DNA of 64,000 nt from Echiichthys vipera (Eukaryota > Chordata > Actinopteri > Perciformes > Trachinidae), in contig OY829648.1 in assembly GCA_963691815.1 (NCBI GenBank), forward strand, positions 16,032,021 through 16,096,020, written 5' to 3'. Position numbers and translations under genes: made by a program. The notes beneath the pieces are model-generated. The model had not been told where the DNA came from and did not search any database. It saw only the letters and a list, made by a program, of their open reading frames with translations. Numbering within the stretch: the stretch's first letter is position 1; each line of letters begins with the position of its first letter. Of this stretch, positions 36,932-51,800 are shown piece by piece.

Positions 36932-39802
36932 CTGGACAGACGGACAAGAACGAGGGATTAGGGGAAAGGATGGACATAATGAGAGGATTAGATATGCAAA
37001 AGGTCACAATTTAGAGGTCGGGCGCATTAGTGCTCAGCACTGAGACCGCACTTTTCACATATTGATTCTTCCATTTTATGGCTGCCTCCATTTCAACTAT
37101 AATAATAGCCTTGTGATTTCAGGATATCACGACATCACCCTCCCCTTGAAAACGAGGAATAAAATGTAAATGTCATTAAATTTTGAGATTTATATGATGT
37201 GGGGTATATTGTCTGCAACTAACGATTGCAACATATTTTTATTAATCAATCATTTTGTCTATTAAATGCCAGATAATAGTGAAAAACGATGGTTGGCACA
37301 CCAAAGTGACAAGACGTCTTGTTTTGTCTGACCAACAGTCCAAAACCCAAATACTATATTCAGTTAACTATGATGTATGACAAAGAAAAGCATCAAATCT
37401 TCATATTTGAATTGTGGAAAACAGCAATTGTTTGGCGTTTTGGCTTAAAAGTATCATCATAGATTATTATCAACTATTTTGATTATTCGATCGTCAGTAT
37501 AATTGATGATTCATTATTTATCATTACAGCTCTAATTTCATGTAATGTACCAAATCTAAAATTCCACATACATCATGCTATCAGTTACAGTTCTATGCTG
37601 TACTTATGTATGTGCTTGCAGAGTAATACATCATTGACCGTATAGAGACAAATGTTTTTTCTTTTCGGACAACTGAATTTTTCAACTTTGAACCTTTTTA
37701 AATTTTTGGTATCATGAACAGAAAATCCTCACCTATCATTCCGAGGCATAGGCGTCAGTACCTTTCTAAGACTTTTCTATGACACCTTCCACCGAGACAG
37801 AGCAGTGAGGCAGCTCCTGCTAACAGCGTTCCAGTACCTGAGAATGAGACCAGCGTCAGGTTGAGATGGTGTCAAGAGGGGCTTGAACCCTGCTCCCATC
37901 TTCCTTAGCTACTGGAAATGAGTCAGATATGGTTGTCAGAGCAATGTCATGAGATGATCAAATCCTGGACAAGGTTAACTGAAGGTTATGCAAATGTTGG
38001 GGTACGAGACAAGAGACGTTTCTTCCAGACTGATCAGTTTAAAGAGAGACTTACGTTCGTGGGCTTTTGCAGCACACTGTTCATAGTGCCACATCTGCAG
38101 CAAGGATCTTTAGCTTATAAATAAAATACATTGAATATTTGTTTAGTTAAACAAGAACAATGGACAAAAGAAATAGTCCCTGTGGAAGTGTTTAAGATGT
38201 GACAATCTGTTTAAAAGGGAGCCACTGGGGCTTGAGGATTACAGAGTGAAGAAATAATATCTTCTTTCAAGCTGGTGCAGGGATAGCATACTTTTTCTCT
38301 GACAGCTCTCTCTCCTTGTGAAATCGCTCTCGGACAAATTAGCTGAGCAGTTTCTTCTAAAGTCGACCGGAAAGAGGGAAAAAAAGTACTTGTCGCTGAG
38401 GGCATCCGCTTCAACACAGCCCCAGACTCAGGAGAGTTGGAAGTGATTCAAATTAACTTCATTTAGTCCGACGAGAGTGTCCTTGAAGCAGCTTCAAGTG
38501 GGCCGTAGGTATCCCTCCAGCGTATCCTCGGCTCTGACCGGACATGGGGAACAATGGCTCAGTCCGTCACTTCATCTTAAACTCTTCCACTTAAACCCAA
38601 GAGGACAGGAGTGCAGGATCTGCTTTGCTTTAAGCCTGGCACATCTGCTTCACAAGTGCAGTCTTCAAAAGTGACATTAAGTGATTTCACACCATGATTT
38701 TCTGTCACTGTTGCATTAATTTCTTCTACATTACTTATGTTTCTGCTGCTCATTCCATCACCTTCTACGAGATTCACCATATTCTTCCATTGGGATTCTG
38801 TTTATGGATCGGTGTAGGGATTTTTTTTTCTTTCCCTCCTTCATTTCCATGAGGCTTTTACTGAAACCCCTGACGGTCAAAAAAGAAGACAAAAGGAAAA
38901 TAAAATATTGAACATTCATTGGGGGCACGAATGTGTGTTCTTCCGAGATCCTCTGCTATTCACTTTGAGAATATTCGGCCCATAGAAAGCATTACGGTGC
39001 TGGTAGTGTCAAGGGGTGGGGTAGGCGGGCCTCTCACGTCCAAGCAGCTGCTGTCTCTGCAGGCTATATTTAATTGGACTCTCATTCGGTATCTTTCAGG
39101 TTCATCCTCCTTTTGATCACTAAGCAGGTCTTGGCAACAACGTTCATGCTTGAAAGCCAGGGGGAGTCTTGTTCATGCAGTTGTGTTTTGCTTCAATCCA
39201 TCAGTTGACAGGGAGACGGAAAGATACTCTCCTGATCCGCTCTTTACATGGAAAGCTACAAGGTACCGCTGTTCCTACTGACAAGCCTTCCACCCTAGTC
39301 CTAGGTCCTCCATAAAGATGCAACTGCCACAGAGAATTAAGAGGAGGTCAGACAAAACGAAACGCCATGACTAAGGATAGAGGGGAAGACTGCCAAGATA
39401 GCTGACGCAATCATAAACCAAGAGGTGCAAAGAGGCTTGAAGGTTATCTGCAGCCCACATTCAGCCTAACACCCCAATTAACCCTAATTACTGCCACACT
39501 TTTCAAACAGATGAAACTTAATAGAATTTGAAACTTTTGTCATCATGGGGAAATTGTCTTTGGGTAGTGACAGTAATTCCAGGCTTAACAAGAAAGTCAT
39601 TAGTGGAGCTATTTGGCTACTTCCTCTCATCTGCCCACACAGACTGAAGGACTTTGCTAAGACCCATGAGGCTGTTGACACACCTGATCAGGGCACTCGA
39701 CAGAGGAAGGATGCTTGAACAAGAGCAGGCAGGTGTGGCCGACAATGGAGACCCCAAAGACCTCGGCCAACAGACCCACTTTGACGTGTGCCAAAGAGCT
39801 CC

Positions 39803-39842
<40 letters not shown>

Positions 39843-42800
39843 ATACACAAGAGGCGGTGTGAATATTAAGTTAGTTCAAAAGAGCCAAATTTTCTGATTA
39901 TATAATATTTGATTTCAATCTGTGTAGTCAAAGTAGTCAAAATGTCGAGGTTCGCTGGACTGCTCTTTCAGACAAGCATTTTTTGTGTATGATCTCATAT
40001 TGAACTGAAAGCGGTAGAATATCTGTCCACTTCAACCTTCGAGAAATGTCACACATGCTTAAGTATATGTATATAAGTGTCGATAATGGTTGTGTTCTCA
40101 AACCTGGCTGGCCAGTAGTGGGTGCATAAGGAAATTTCACAGTTCTTAGTTTTAAAACAACTTCTCTGATAGGTAGTTATGATGTTGATCTGATCAAACA
40201 AACCTAATTATATTTATGATTAAATAAATGATAAATGACAAGTTTGCAGTAAAGGTTCTCAATCTTTCAAGCATGTTTTGAAACAATACTCACATGTCCA
40301 CACTGTATGTACACTGAAAGTTACTGGTTGCAGTAATCATTAGAGATGTTCCAATACAATTTTATCCTTCCGTGTTAAAATATTTATTTAATTATAAAAT
40401 GATTATCATTCATTATTATTATTTGTATACTTCCAACTTTATTGGTGTGATATGATTGCTATCATTGTCGTATAGCCTGGCTCAGGTAAAACTCTTTGTA
40501 AAGCATGATCAAATACATACTGAGAATGAATGCCATAGAACACTCCTTTACTATCTAAATTACAGAACAATGACCAAAAGAACATGGATAAATAAATCTA
40601 GGAATAAATAATAATTGATTTAAATCACCAGTGTCACTTCTTGAATACTGAACACATCACTGTTTTACTGGTAGGATTTTCCAAAATGCAGAAATTTTAG
40701 ATAGCTCTCACTAACAAGAATAATTGTTGTCCAGGAAAATGTTTGTTTTATCTGAGTGAAACTACTTTTTTTTTATACATGCTATCAGATTGGTGCATAG
40801 ACTTCGCTGATACCCATAATCCATCAGGCACTTCCAATACTGTTATTCCAATACTGTTACAGTAGTCTTATTAGACAAATCGAGTGGGTATCTTCCAAAA
40901 TTCAACTTTTTAATACAAAATTCTCTCTTTGTGTTACTCTTGTAACAAGGACTTTGGGTTTTGTTTGGAAGTGATCTCTTCACAGCCAGTATGGACAACC
41001 AGAACGCTGTTTAAGTGTATATGTGAATATTGTTTCAAACAGAACCCATCCTTTGAACGCACATGTTAGCTGGATCTGGACACAGCTCGGGAGAAATAGT
41101 TTGAGGTCGGTTTGGGTGCAAACCATTGAGGAGGAGCGGATGGTTGTTGCATAATAGTCACAACATGTGCATGCACACGCACACACTCATATACAATTTA
41201 CCATCTCATAGAAAGCTTATGCATTAATGAGAAAATAATCCTAATTGCTTCTTATCTATCTGAAGTGGCGACAGATCGCAACTGTTCCCTGCATGCCTGA
41301 TGGAGAGTATGAACTGTGTGAAACTGCAAAACACATGATGCAAGCCGAGCCATTTTCTGTCTTCTTGTGACAAGAACAGAGCGTTGCTAAGGTTGATCAT
41401 GACACTGATGCGGTGCACGTGAGGCCCTCAATTCTCACAGAGGCCACTCGTACTAAAAATACACTCAGGGTGAAATGCTCTTGATAAAAGCGTTGCGTGA
41501 AAGGCATAGTTGAAGATGTGGCATTAGGGTGATTGGCTTGTGATGTACAGCAAGCTGGCCAAATGGTTGCAGTGTGGACAAACAGTGCTCCAGACAGTCT
41601 TAAAATGCTTCCTTCTCCTAGCTCCTTTCTTTCAAATACATTGTTTACAGTTTTGGGCATCAAATCATTTGAAACATAGTCGATTCTCATGCTGTGGTGA
41701 ATCAATCCAAACATCACTTATTTGAATATTAGTGAGGGAAAGGAGAGGAGGCCATGCTAGACTGTTGGGTGTGCAGCCAAAGCAACCATCATTGGGCAGG
41801 TGGGACCCTGCCTTTGTTACAGCTGTGAGGTGGTGGGCAGCAGCAGAAAGCAGGGAACAGGGACGGTGCTGGAATATGGGGGGGTTTAGCAGAACTAAAC
41901 CAAGCAGAGACCTGCGTCGAGGGGCGAAGAGACGGAGGAAGAGGAGGAAGAAGCGACAGCGACAGCAGCAGGGGTGGAGCCATGGGTAGAGGCTGGTCCA
42001 GCAGCAAATGGTAAGCTTTTTTTACACAGACATATATAGACAGAAGAAATCAGGAGAGACAGACCAATGCATGCTTACACAGACTCTCAAGGATACTGCA
42101 AACATATGGATACACCAGTGTGTCATTTTGTGCATGCTCGAGTTATAAAATTTACAGTTTTATCTTAAAGTCCTTTTGTAGTCCGTTGATTAATTTATAC
42201 TCTTGAATCAATCCTCAAAACAAATATGCTCATTATTAACAATCAAAGCAACAATGTCAGATTAGTCAAAACATAAGTAGCTCTACAAATGTACACAAAC
42301 GGCACACACTTTCTTTTTTTTTTTTTAAACAGCTGAGGTTTTTATTCTGTAGGCGCAAAGTGATAGCCTGTTAAAATATGCGCGAGAGTTATGAATCATG
42401 TAAAGCGAGGCCCCAGGAAAAAAGGAGCTCTCTCTCTCTCATAAGGTCATTTGCTGCACAGGCTCATCTGGGCTCTAATTGAATTAAGCAGGCCTCGGGG
42501 GGCCCGGAGCTAACCTGAGCGCTAATCTGTGGGCCATTATTTCCTGTTAACAGCACACTCCCCCGCTCCTTCCACCCACCCTCCTCCCTCTCTGTCTGCC
42601 AGCCCAAAGCATATGTGCTTTAGAAAGTTCACTTACTGCAAACCTGAGCTGCTGTCTCCTGCGGGGATCAACCTTAAAAATAGATATTTTTTTTGTTTGT
42701 TTTATAGGGGTTATGTGTTGAAGATGATGGCTCTAAGTCTCCACGGAGGAGAGAGGGGAAATGTTTCTTGAGAGGCTTAATGATGATAGCTGTTGAAATC

Positions 42801-45800
42801 AAAGTTTTCTTGTCTGTATGTCAAAGTGGGTTCATTCATTTAGTTGTTTTTTTTTTTCATTTTTTTCTGAAGGAAGTTTTAACAAAGTTTATTACCATAC
42901 TAGGCATCTCTTTGGTTCATACTGCTTTAACAAATTAATCTTTAACCAGTTTCACAAAAATAAATGTTCCCAACACCAAGGATGTCCTGATGGGCTTACT
43001 TCCCTGCCCCTGATATGTAGTTGTAGTAGTTTAGTCGTGTAATAGCGTTTTGATACTGTTATGACTAGGGATGTAAATAATCAACTGTCTAACGTTAACC
43101 AACAAGAAGAAGTTTGACATTGCTGGGGTTTTTTTTAAAAGGAAATACAACTCGCGACACGTGCAACCACACTTTTTGTCTGTGTGTCAGCTGTGTGTCT
43201 GCCTGGCATCCTCTGTGTTGCTCTGTTGCTCCGTACTTAGAAGAATAGAAAGAGCTTGAAACAGTGCATGACACATGCTGCTGTGTTGATGGGGACTGGT
43301 GGTTTGGGTCGGCCATCCTACACAAGGTGTGAACATACAGCTGCAGACTTGTACTGGTCGTGCAGATGCACAAGCTGTTCCAGGGAAGTAGCTACATGTG
43401 TCAATGACAATGCACGCAACATCTTGTCTGTGCGACGGGTACTTCTGCAGCTGTAGTATGTCCGAACCACTTCCCCGAACAGGTGAACTGGGACTCAGTG
43501 GCCTGCCTGTCTGTTAACGGCTATCGATCCAAAAACAGTCAACATTAGCATCCCTAGTTATGACCATATAGATGGTGCACTAGTTTAATTTTTAAAATAG
43601 AGCAATATAAGCTCTAACCATGTTTGCAAAAAAGTAGGGACGCTGTGTGAAATGTAAATAGAAACGTTGAAACCCTATATGTAATCAAAAACAGCACTAA
43701 GACAACATATTAAATGTTGTAACAGAAAAAGGTAATTGTTTTTTAAAATGATATCCTCATTTAGAATTTAATGCCAGCAACACGTTTCAACAGAGTTGGG
43801 AGAGGGTCCTGTTTACCACTCTGCTGCATCACCTCTTAACAACTCTGTAAACGTTTGGAAACTGAGGAGACCAATTGGTGTCATTTTAAAAGTTGAATGT
43901 TGGTCCATTCTTGCTTCATGGAGAATTTTAGCTGCTCAACAGTTTGTGGTCCCCTTTGTCTTATTTTTTTATTATAATCATCTTAAGTTGTTGCACTATT
44001 TTCCCACCTAAGTGAACCCCACCCCATCTTTACTTAAGAAAGACTCAGCTTCTCAGGGATGCTCTTTTTATACCCAGTCATATAACTTGTTGCCAGTTAA
44101 CCTAATTAATTGTGTGATGTTCCACCAGGTGTTTTCTTTTAGCATTTCACAACTTTTTAGTCTTTTGTTGCCACTGTCCCCCCTGTTTTAAACGGTCTTA
44201 AAAATATAGACTAAAATATTCTTCAACCACTTTGAAGACACTGTAGAGATGAAGGGGGACTGTTGAGAGATGGAAACTCCTCCAGCGAGCTCTTGTTCCT
44301 CCTCTCCAACACTTTGTATCTTCCTTTGCTCGTCGGCTGGTAGGAATTTTGTAATCTGATGAGCTCAAATTTAAAATGGGCACATCATTTTCAAAAAACA
44401 ATGACATTTCTCAGTTTCAGCATTTGATATGTTACCTTTGTGTTATTTTCAATTAAATATGGAGTTTCAATGTTTTGTGAATCATCCCATTCTGTTTTTA
44501 TTTACATTATACACTTACTTTTTGGGAAACAGGGTTGTATGAAAATCATCTACTTATGGGTCTGAAGACTTTTCAAGCGTTTAGATTGTTGCGTTTTCCA
44601 TCCAGAGCAAGAGCTCACCATCTTGCACAAGGACACTGAATTGAGCTTTAACCTTGAATCCCACTATCTATTACACCAGGAAAGCTTTAAAAGTCTTTTG
44701 AAAATAAGAGCTCAGTGGGAAGACATCAAAGGGTTGGGTGTCCTTCTCACCTGGTGTCGTCCCATTCGGGGCTGAGTCCGGTCAAAGAGCCACGGGACTC
44801 TGAGACAAACTTGTAGACGACCAACAGGCAGTCTCTGGACAGCTGGACCAGGCGGCGGCAGCACTGCAACTCCTGAGGTGACACCACCTCACTGCTCTTA
44901 CTGAAGATGGTCTCCCATGATGAACTGGAGAGCGAGATGGCACAAACACACACACAAAGATACATTCAGTTGGTTGTTGTTGAATTCATCAATATACACA
45001 AGTATACAGTACATGAATTGTATGTGCATGCACGATGTAGGCAAACAGATTAAGTCATGTGCATTCATATATATATGGAAATATGTTCTCTGATGTGTGG
45101 CCTTTACTGTATATGTGTGCACATACATTTGCATACGCACACACTGCAGACATGCAGGAAGACACACAGAGAGGAAGGATGAAATAAATCCAAGTACAGT
45201 TAACACCCTTTACAACCCCGGACATACCCCTGACTGTGAGAGAGCTTCAACAACTGAGACACACAACCCCGGGGGGTACGTTTGATGTCTACCCCCTTTT
45301 ACTCCTTGGGAGGCGGGGGGTACTTCCTCTAAAAGGGTTCAAAACTGTGTGTGTTTCCATTCTCTTTCTCTAAGTCGGTTTCAAAGCCTGTTGAATTCAT
45401 CGCCCACAATGGCTGCTAGGCCGTTTGATTGTTGTTAAGTCCCTTAGATAAAATATCAAACAAGAGACAGAGAGCAAGGGGGGGTGGGGCTTTTCGAGGT
45501 GCAAAGCTTCTCTGTCACAGCGTGACATCAGAGCCCCCTGTTGTGTTCATCCATGTTTTGGGCCGTGGCCTGTTGTAGGGAGGGGCCGGGCAGACGGCTA
45601 GCTGGATCGGCCAAAAGACAAAAGCTGCACGGGGCGCAGCATGCTGGGGATAGCTAGGCTAGGCTAATCCTCAAAGGCCTCTATTCCTCCACCAACGCTT
45701 TCCTCCACTGTTTATTTTTTTTAAGATGTTTCATTTTCAATCGCTCTAGTCTCTGCTTTTTCTGTCACCTTGTCCCTCCCCTTCTCGCCTTCTGCTTATC

Positions 45801-48800
45801 ATCCCTTTCATCGCTATCACATACTCACGCCCACCCTTCCTCACTGGCCCTCAACTACCAAGGAAGTAAGGGAGGAAGAAAATGGAGAGCTGTGGGCAGC
45901 GTCTTCAGTTACACCCTCTAAACCCTGTGTGGGAAACACGGCCACTGAACAACTGAACTGTAAAGAATATGGAAAGGAGTAGATGCAAGAAGGTCACACC
46001 TTCATCACAGACGAGATGAAAAGCTGCCAGCACAGCAGCTGTCATTTTATGGTTTTGTGTGCGTGTGTGTGTGTGTGCTTGTGCGTGTGTTTTGCTGCAT
46101 ATGTGGCTCTGTTTGAAATTGTGCTAATGTTTGTGAAATAAATGTGTGAAAGCCAACTTGTGTTTAAGAAAGAAACGCGAACTACTGATGGGAAACAGTA
46201 GTTTTACTCTGTGTGTGCGTGTGCGCGTGCATGCGTGCGTGCGTGCATGCGTGCATGCATGCGTGCGTGTGCTGTCTTGGGGTTTCAACAGGAACGAATG
46301 ATCAAGTTGGCTATCACTGCAGTGGCTCATCTTGTAGGAAGCCACTTACTGTCACATCAAAAAAGTGTCTGATAACAAACCATAGTAAAAGGACTAAGAG
46401 GCCTTCATTTACCTCCTTCCTGCTTCCATTCCTCCTCTATCCTTTTCTGACTCTCACCTGTGAAAAGCCCTGATTAACAGCCCAGATTTGTGACCTTAAT
46501 TTGCACCCTGTATCCACAGAGTAACATGTTTCTTTCATCCCCAAGAGCTTTCAGAAAAGTGCAGCGAGGTCTGGTTGGTCTGTCACTCATTTTCTGCCAT
46601 TCAGCTGCAGTTGCTTCTCTCGTCACACTGAATAAAAATGGCAAATTGTCCTTGCTGTCACTGAAAATTATATATTGATGAATACTGGGATTAAGGACAT
46701 GGGGTGATTGCATGGTGTGTAAACTTCTAGTCATGGAGATGAAAGAGTGGCGTTATGCAGTGAACCAAGTGGTAATTGGCCTGCAGTGTGATCACTTGTT
46801 TGTGTTGATTTAGAAGAATTATTGTCCATGAAAATATGAACAGCAATTTTCTGTTGATTTATGGGTGTTTTTTGTGATCCCCTGGACAAATTTGCAATGT
46901 CTCTTTTTATTTTTTTTTGGTTCGTTGGTTTAAGTCACCAATTACAGTCAAAATATCAACATGTCTTGCCTTTCCTCTTTCTATGAAGGCAGGCTGCCTT
47001 TGCCCACTTTGGATTGTAACATGATCAAACAACACTGACAAACTACTTTTGTTTCAGTCATACACCAGCCGTTACGTCCTAATTCTAACCCAGCTCACAA
47101 CCTTGCTTGGTTTGGCCTACCCTGTGTTGGAGAAGCAGTTCCACAGGCCCTGGCCGTGACTCCAGAGCAGCCGGTTGAAGATGCGGTTAAAGAGCCGGTA
47201 GAGGTGGAGACTTTCTACATCTGGCTCCCTCCAGATCCGCTGCAGCGCTGAGCGTACATTGGTACGCACAATGTCCAACACCTGAGTGACAGAGAAAGTG
47301 AGAGGGAGATGTATGTGATAATGAAGGAAATTAATGCTGCAAGACAAAATGTGACAGCGTCTCTAATTGATATGCCTTAGTTGGCATTTGTTAAAAATGT
47401 ATGTTTTTTTTTTTCTTAATCTTATCTTAAAATTAGTAATCACAGAGGCGAATGCATTTACTCAGTAATGGAGAGCAAGCTGTCATTAATGTATAAACAG
47501 ACAGATGGATGCATGCAAAAGAACACCAACACACTGTAAATGCTCAAAGAACCTGTCAACTAATTTAGTCAGACCGTACATTACACACATGTACAGTGCT
47601 TTTATCTCTGTATTCATGTTAAAACATGCACAGACATACAGCCATGTGTAGTTTGTGTGTATGTGGCTGTGGTAGAAGCAGGACAAAAAAAGGAGGCTGG
47701 GGCAGACAGTGGAGAGCATGGGAGAGAACTAATTGCTGCTCCCACGTCAGTCTTGGAGAGAAGGTGTCAGAAGTTCCCAGGCGGTCTGAGGACACCTGCG
47801 CCAGCCTTCCATCTTTCTATCGTCTTCCCCATCCCTTCCCACCTCACTGCCTTATCTTCCTCCCCTTTTCCTTCTCTTTTCACTCAGAGTGCATCGCTGT
47901 GGCTCTTTTGACTTTGATTCCTTGCTCCTCATTACTGACGTGCCCGTCTGTGTGTGTGCGTGCATGTGTGTTTGCGATGCAAAGAGGCAAGATTTCCCTA
48001 CAGCAATATGAGGCGAGCGAGACACGCATATACACTCAGACAAACTGATAGATGAGTAAACATACACACAGATATGTTTTGGTATGATAATCAAATGGCA
48101 GAGTGGTGGGCGCTACATTCCTGACCTCTGCCTGCTGCTCATTAGGCTGCTCCACTCCAAATAAAACATCGGCTCGCTGCGCCACAGCCCACAACGCACC
48201 CAAGCACAGTTGTGCAGAAAGCAGCGGCTGAGAGTTCACATCATTACTGACACGCCTACTGGATGCCATTTCATGTCTTGTCCCCTCTTGTTTTGTTTGG
48301 TGTCTCTACCTCTCTCTGTCTGACATGATAATGATCTTCATGCAAGTCTTTTTTCTATCTCTCTCTCTCTCTGAAGATTGATGTGGGGATAATGTTCATA
48401 TTTTAAAAGTTGTTCAAAAGTATTCAAAGGAAACAGGTAGGAGAGGTGACATTTTGTTATATTCAGTAGTTTTAACAATGTCCATTCTTTACAGGGTGAA
48501 AGTATATAGGCAGTGTGGGGACCAGGGTGACGGCAGGAAAAGTATAAAGGTGTTAAATGATAATGTGGCCCATTTTTCAGACTTTTTAAAACAAATGAGA
48601 CGAAACAAAGGTTCTCTCTCACGCAGTGTTACTTTCGGCAGTAACTAGTACTCCAATGCATTCATTTTCAAATTAAGTAACAAAATTACTGTTACTGAAA
48701 GGCTTGTTTGTTATTTTCCTCACCAGCCGAAAGCGAAGGGATCATGTGATCGTCTGTGTGTGTATCTCTCAGTTTCTACAACTACACTCTCATAATACTG

Positions 48801-51800
48801 GACCAATCGGCCTAATATTTTTTTGCAAATTTCTGTATACTTGTAGTTGACAGAAAGATCTACTGATGCACAACCTTGGACACATCATCAGTGTTGTTTC
48901 CTGGGATCTCTGGGTGTTTCGGGTCTTACAACAGACACCCTCCTCCAGGCGACCCAGCTGAGGCTGATAAGACCCCGGCCTGTGTCCAAGTGGCATTCTA
49001 CTGCCCCCACTGCTCTCCCCTCTTCAGCCAGAGCCATCTGGAGGCTCTCTCTGCTGCCTCCACGTTGTTGCCTATCTCTCTCCTTCGGTTGGCACCTGTT
49101 ATGCCCAGTGTGCCATAGGCCTTGCTCAAGGAGTGACCGGCAAAACCCCGACTGCCCACCTCCACTGGAATACACCTGGTCCTCCAACCGTTACTCCGAC
49201 AATCTTCCACCAGCTCTTTATACTTTTCCCTCTTTCTTTCATGAGCCTCCTCCATCCTCTCCTCCAAGGGAACCATTAGCTCCAGCAAGATGAGTTGTTA
49301 TGTGGCCTCTGAGACCAAGATGATGTCAGGTCTCAGTCTGGACTGGGTGATGTGTGGTGGAATTTTCAGCTGCCTCTCCAGGTCAACCGTCATCACCCAG
49401 TCTCTGGCTGTGGAGAGCATACCAGCAGATCAGTTCTTTGATGTTTTCTCTGGCCTTTCCCCTCTCTGACAAAGTTCATGGCCTTAGCTGTGGTTTGGGT
49501 GTACCGGCTGCCCTTGATCCCTTTGCTGATTGCCTCAGCAATGGATTTCAGGACCTGGTCGTGCCTCCATCGATACCTAACCTCACTCAGCGCCTTGGAG
49601 GAGCTGCTCAGGATGTGTTCCAGGCAAGATAGAAACATGCAGGTGTTTCTATCTTGCCCCATGTGCACAGGTTTGATGGGCTTGGTAGGACATCATACAC
49701 CCCCTGAATCAGGAACTTGATCCGCTGGGGGTTCCACTTCCAGATGTCTTTCCAGGTGACATTCCGCTCCATCGCCTGCTCCCACTTCATCCACGTACCC
49801 TGCTGCCGCATGGCTACTACTCTTCTACTCTTTTGTACAAAAAACCTGGTATTAAACGGGCCCCAGGGATACGTTATTAAAGACTGTAATATCGTATTGT
49901 AATTGTATTGTATTTATAATATTAATAAGCTCAGAGGTTAACGTGCATCATCTCCTCTGTTCTCTGTGTCAGGCTGAGCTCCTCAGACTACGCTTGTTAG
50001 GGTAAGTGCAATAAAACCAACAAATTGTTACAAACAAGCTAAAAAGAAAGCTCTCTGTACATGCAAAATCAGACAACAACACACAATCAAAAGAGGTTCT
50101 TGAGCAGTCAAAAACATCGCAAAAAATATTAGTCTGATGAATACAGCATGATCCTAGTGGAGAAAATACCAAAAGTAGTCTACTGAAACGAAAGATATAG
50201 GCACATTACCAATGGCACAATTTCCAAATATACATCCACAAAGTTACCTAGCACAATACCAGAATACTTTTGGTGGAAAAAATCTGTGAAGTAATTTAGT
50301 TACTTATTTGATGAGGTAACTGCAACTAATCACTATTTTCCATTAACTAGCGCAACACAGTGTTTAGTTTTTCTCAAACACACAAACCTACCAGATCTTC
50401 CTTTTCCATCTGTACTGTTGAGGGTTTGCAGCAGCAGGCCACATTTCCACCAACCTTCCCTTCAAAACAATAGGCTACAACTTTCCTATTTGGAAAGTCC
50501 TCTAATTTTATAATTTTTTTATTCTGTCTATCATTGTCTGTTGGAGTTATGATGCAGTCTGCTTAAAAAACAATGACCGGACCTTTTATCCAGAGGTAAG
50601 CTACTGAAGACTCTACTGAAGATATCTATTGGCTCAGATATCTTGCAATCTGATTCCAGCACAAGACTCACCTTCCGCTGTTTGGTAGAGTCCAGCTTCA
50701 CCAGCCAATAGGAGGCCACCTTTGATTTGTGGTATTTCCAGTTGTCGAGGATCTGTGGAAGAAAAGTTGTGGTAAATTGCCGTTCTTGTAATTTTTTTTT
50801 ACTTCTGCTGTTTCCCAGCAGTCAAAACCCAGTGTTAATACAGTATTCCTACAGGGCAGGCAGTATGCTGTGCAGTTCAATCACTGCCAGTGACAATACA
50901 ACCAAGAAACCAGATTGTAAACTTGAGTCTAGTACTTTCTTTTAGTATTTTAAAACTATAAGAGTCATACCCATCGTCACGCACTCACACACTTCCTTTC
51001 ACACTTCAGCTCAGACATGGGATCTGTAACATTGCTGCATTCATCTGTTAACATTTTCAGCTTTCGCACATACAGTATATCTCCATGGAGCGCTGGCGCT
51101 GTAGGAGATGGCTGCCTCTCCAGTAGCTCTCCGGTTTTTAGCTCTTTTACATTATTTTGACCTGTTTTTTTAATACTTTCTGTATTTATTTAGCTAAGAG
51201 TTTATTGGTTATCTTATACTGTATTGTTTTTATACCTCCCTTGTGTCTTTTGTAAGCTGCTGGAATCTCAATTTCCTTGCAGGAGTCATCCCAAAGGATC
51301 AATAAAGAGAAGTCTAAGTCCATTACAGAAAAAGTCTCATGTTAGATCCTGACAGGTTCACTACGAATAGAGCTGTAATGCTTGTGTGATATTTGGCATC
51401 TGACACATGAAACTACTGTAGGCAACACAGGAAATAAAGTGTAAATGGGAAGAGATTGTTTACTGCAGCACATCCATACAGTATTGTTATGTTGTCTTCA
51501 GAGCATAGGGAGAGTAGTTCTGCAATCAGATCCATGGAAAAATGACTTGAAGGCATTTTCAAAATGATATGTAAAATGTGGCGAGCATTTACAGAATACA
51601 GTTCTTGTCTGTAGCAGACCTATTTGTGGTATATTTTCGGTTCACAACTCGCAGAATAGAAAACTTGGGTCGTGATCCTTGGTTCTTGAGCAGAAAAACC
51701 CTGCGTTGCGGGTGTGTTAAAAATCCTTAGGGTATGTCTGCTCAAAAGCTGTGCTAGATATTCCCATGAACTCGCTCCTAGTGCCAACATCACCGTGTAC

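Noticed and set aside
36667..37014. Plus-strand frame of 115 codons
   Set aside because: It is antisense to terminal exon H, whose minus-strand reading is supported by splice phase and stop.
48124..48215. Possible extra exon between exons E and F
   Set aside because: The frame PLLSAQLCLGALWAVAQRAD is open and phase-neutral, but the acceptor has no good pyrimidine tract and the donor is gtcagg. Exons E and F join in frame without it.
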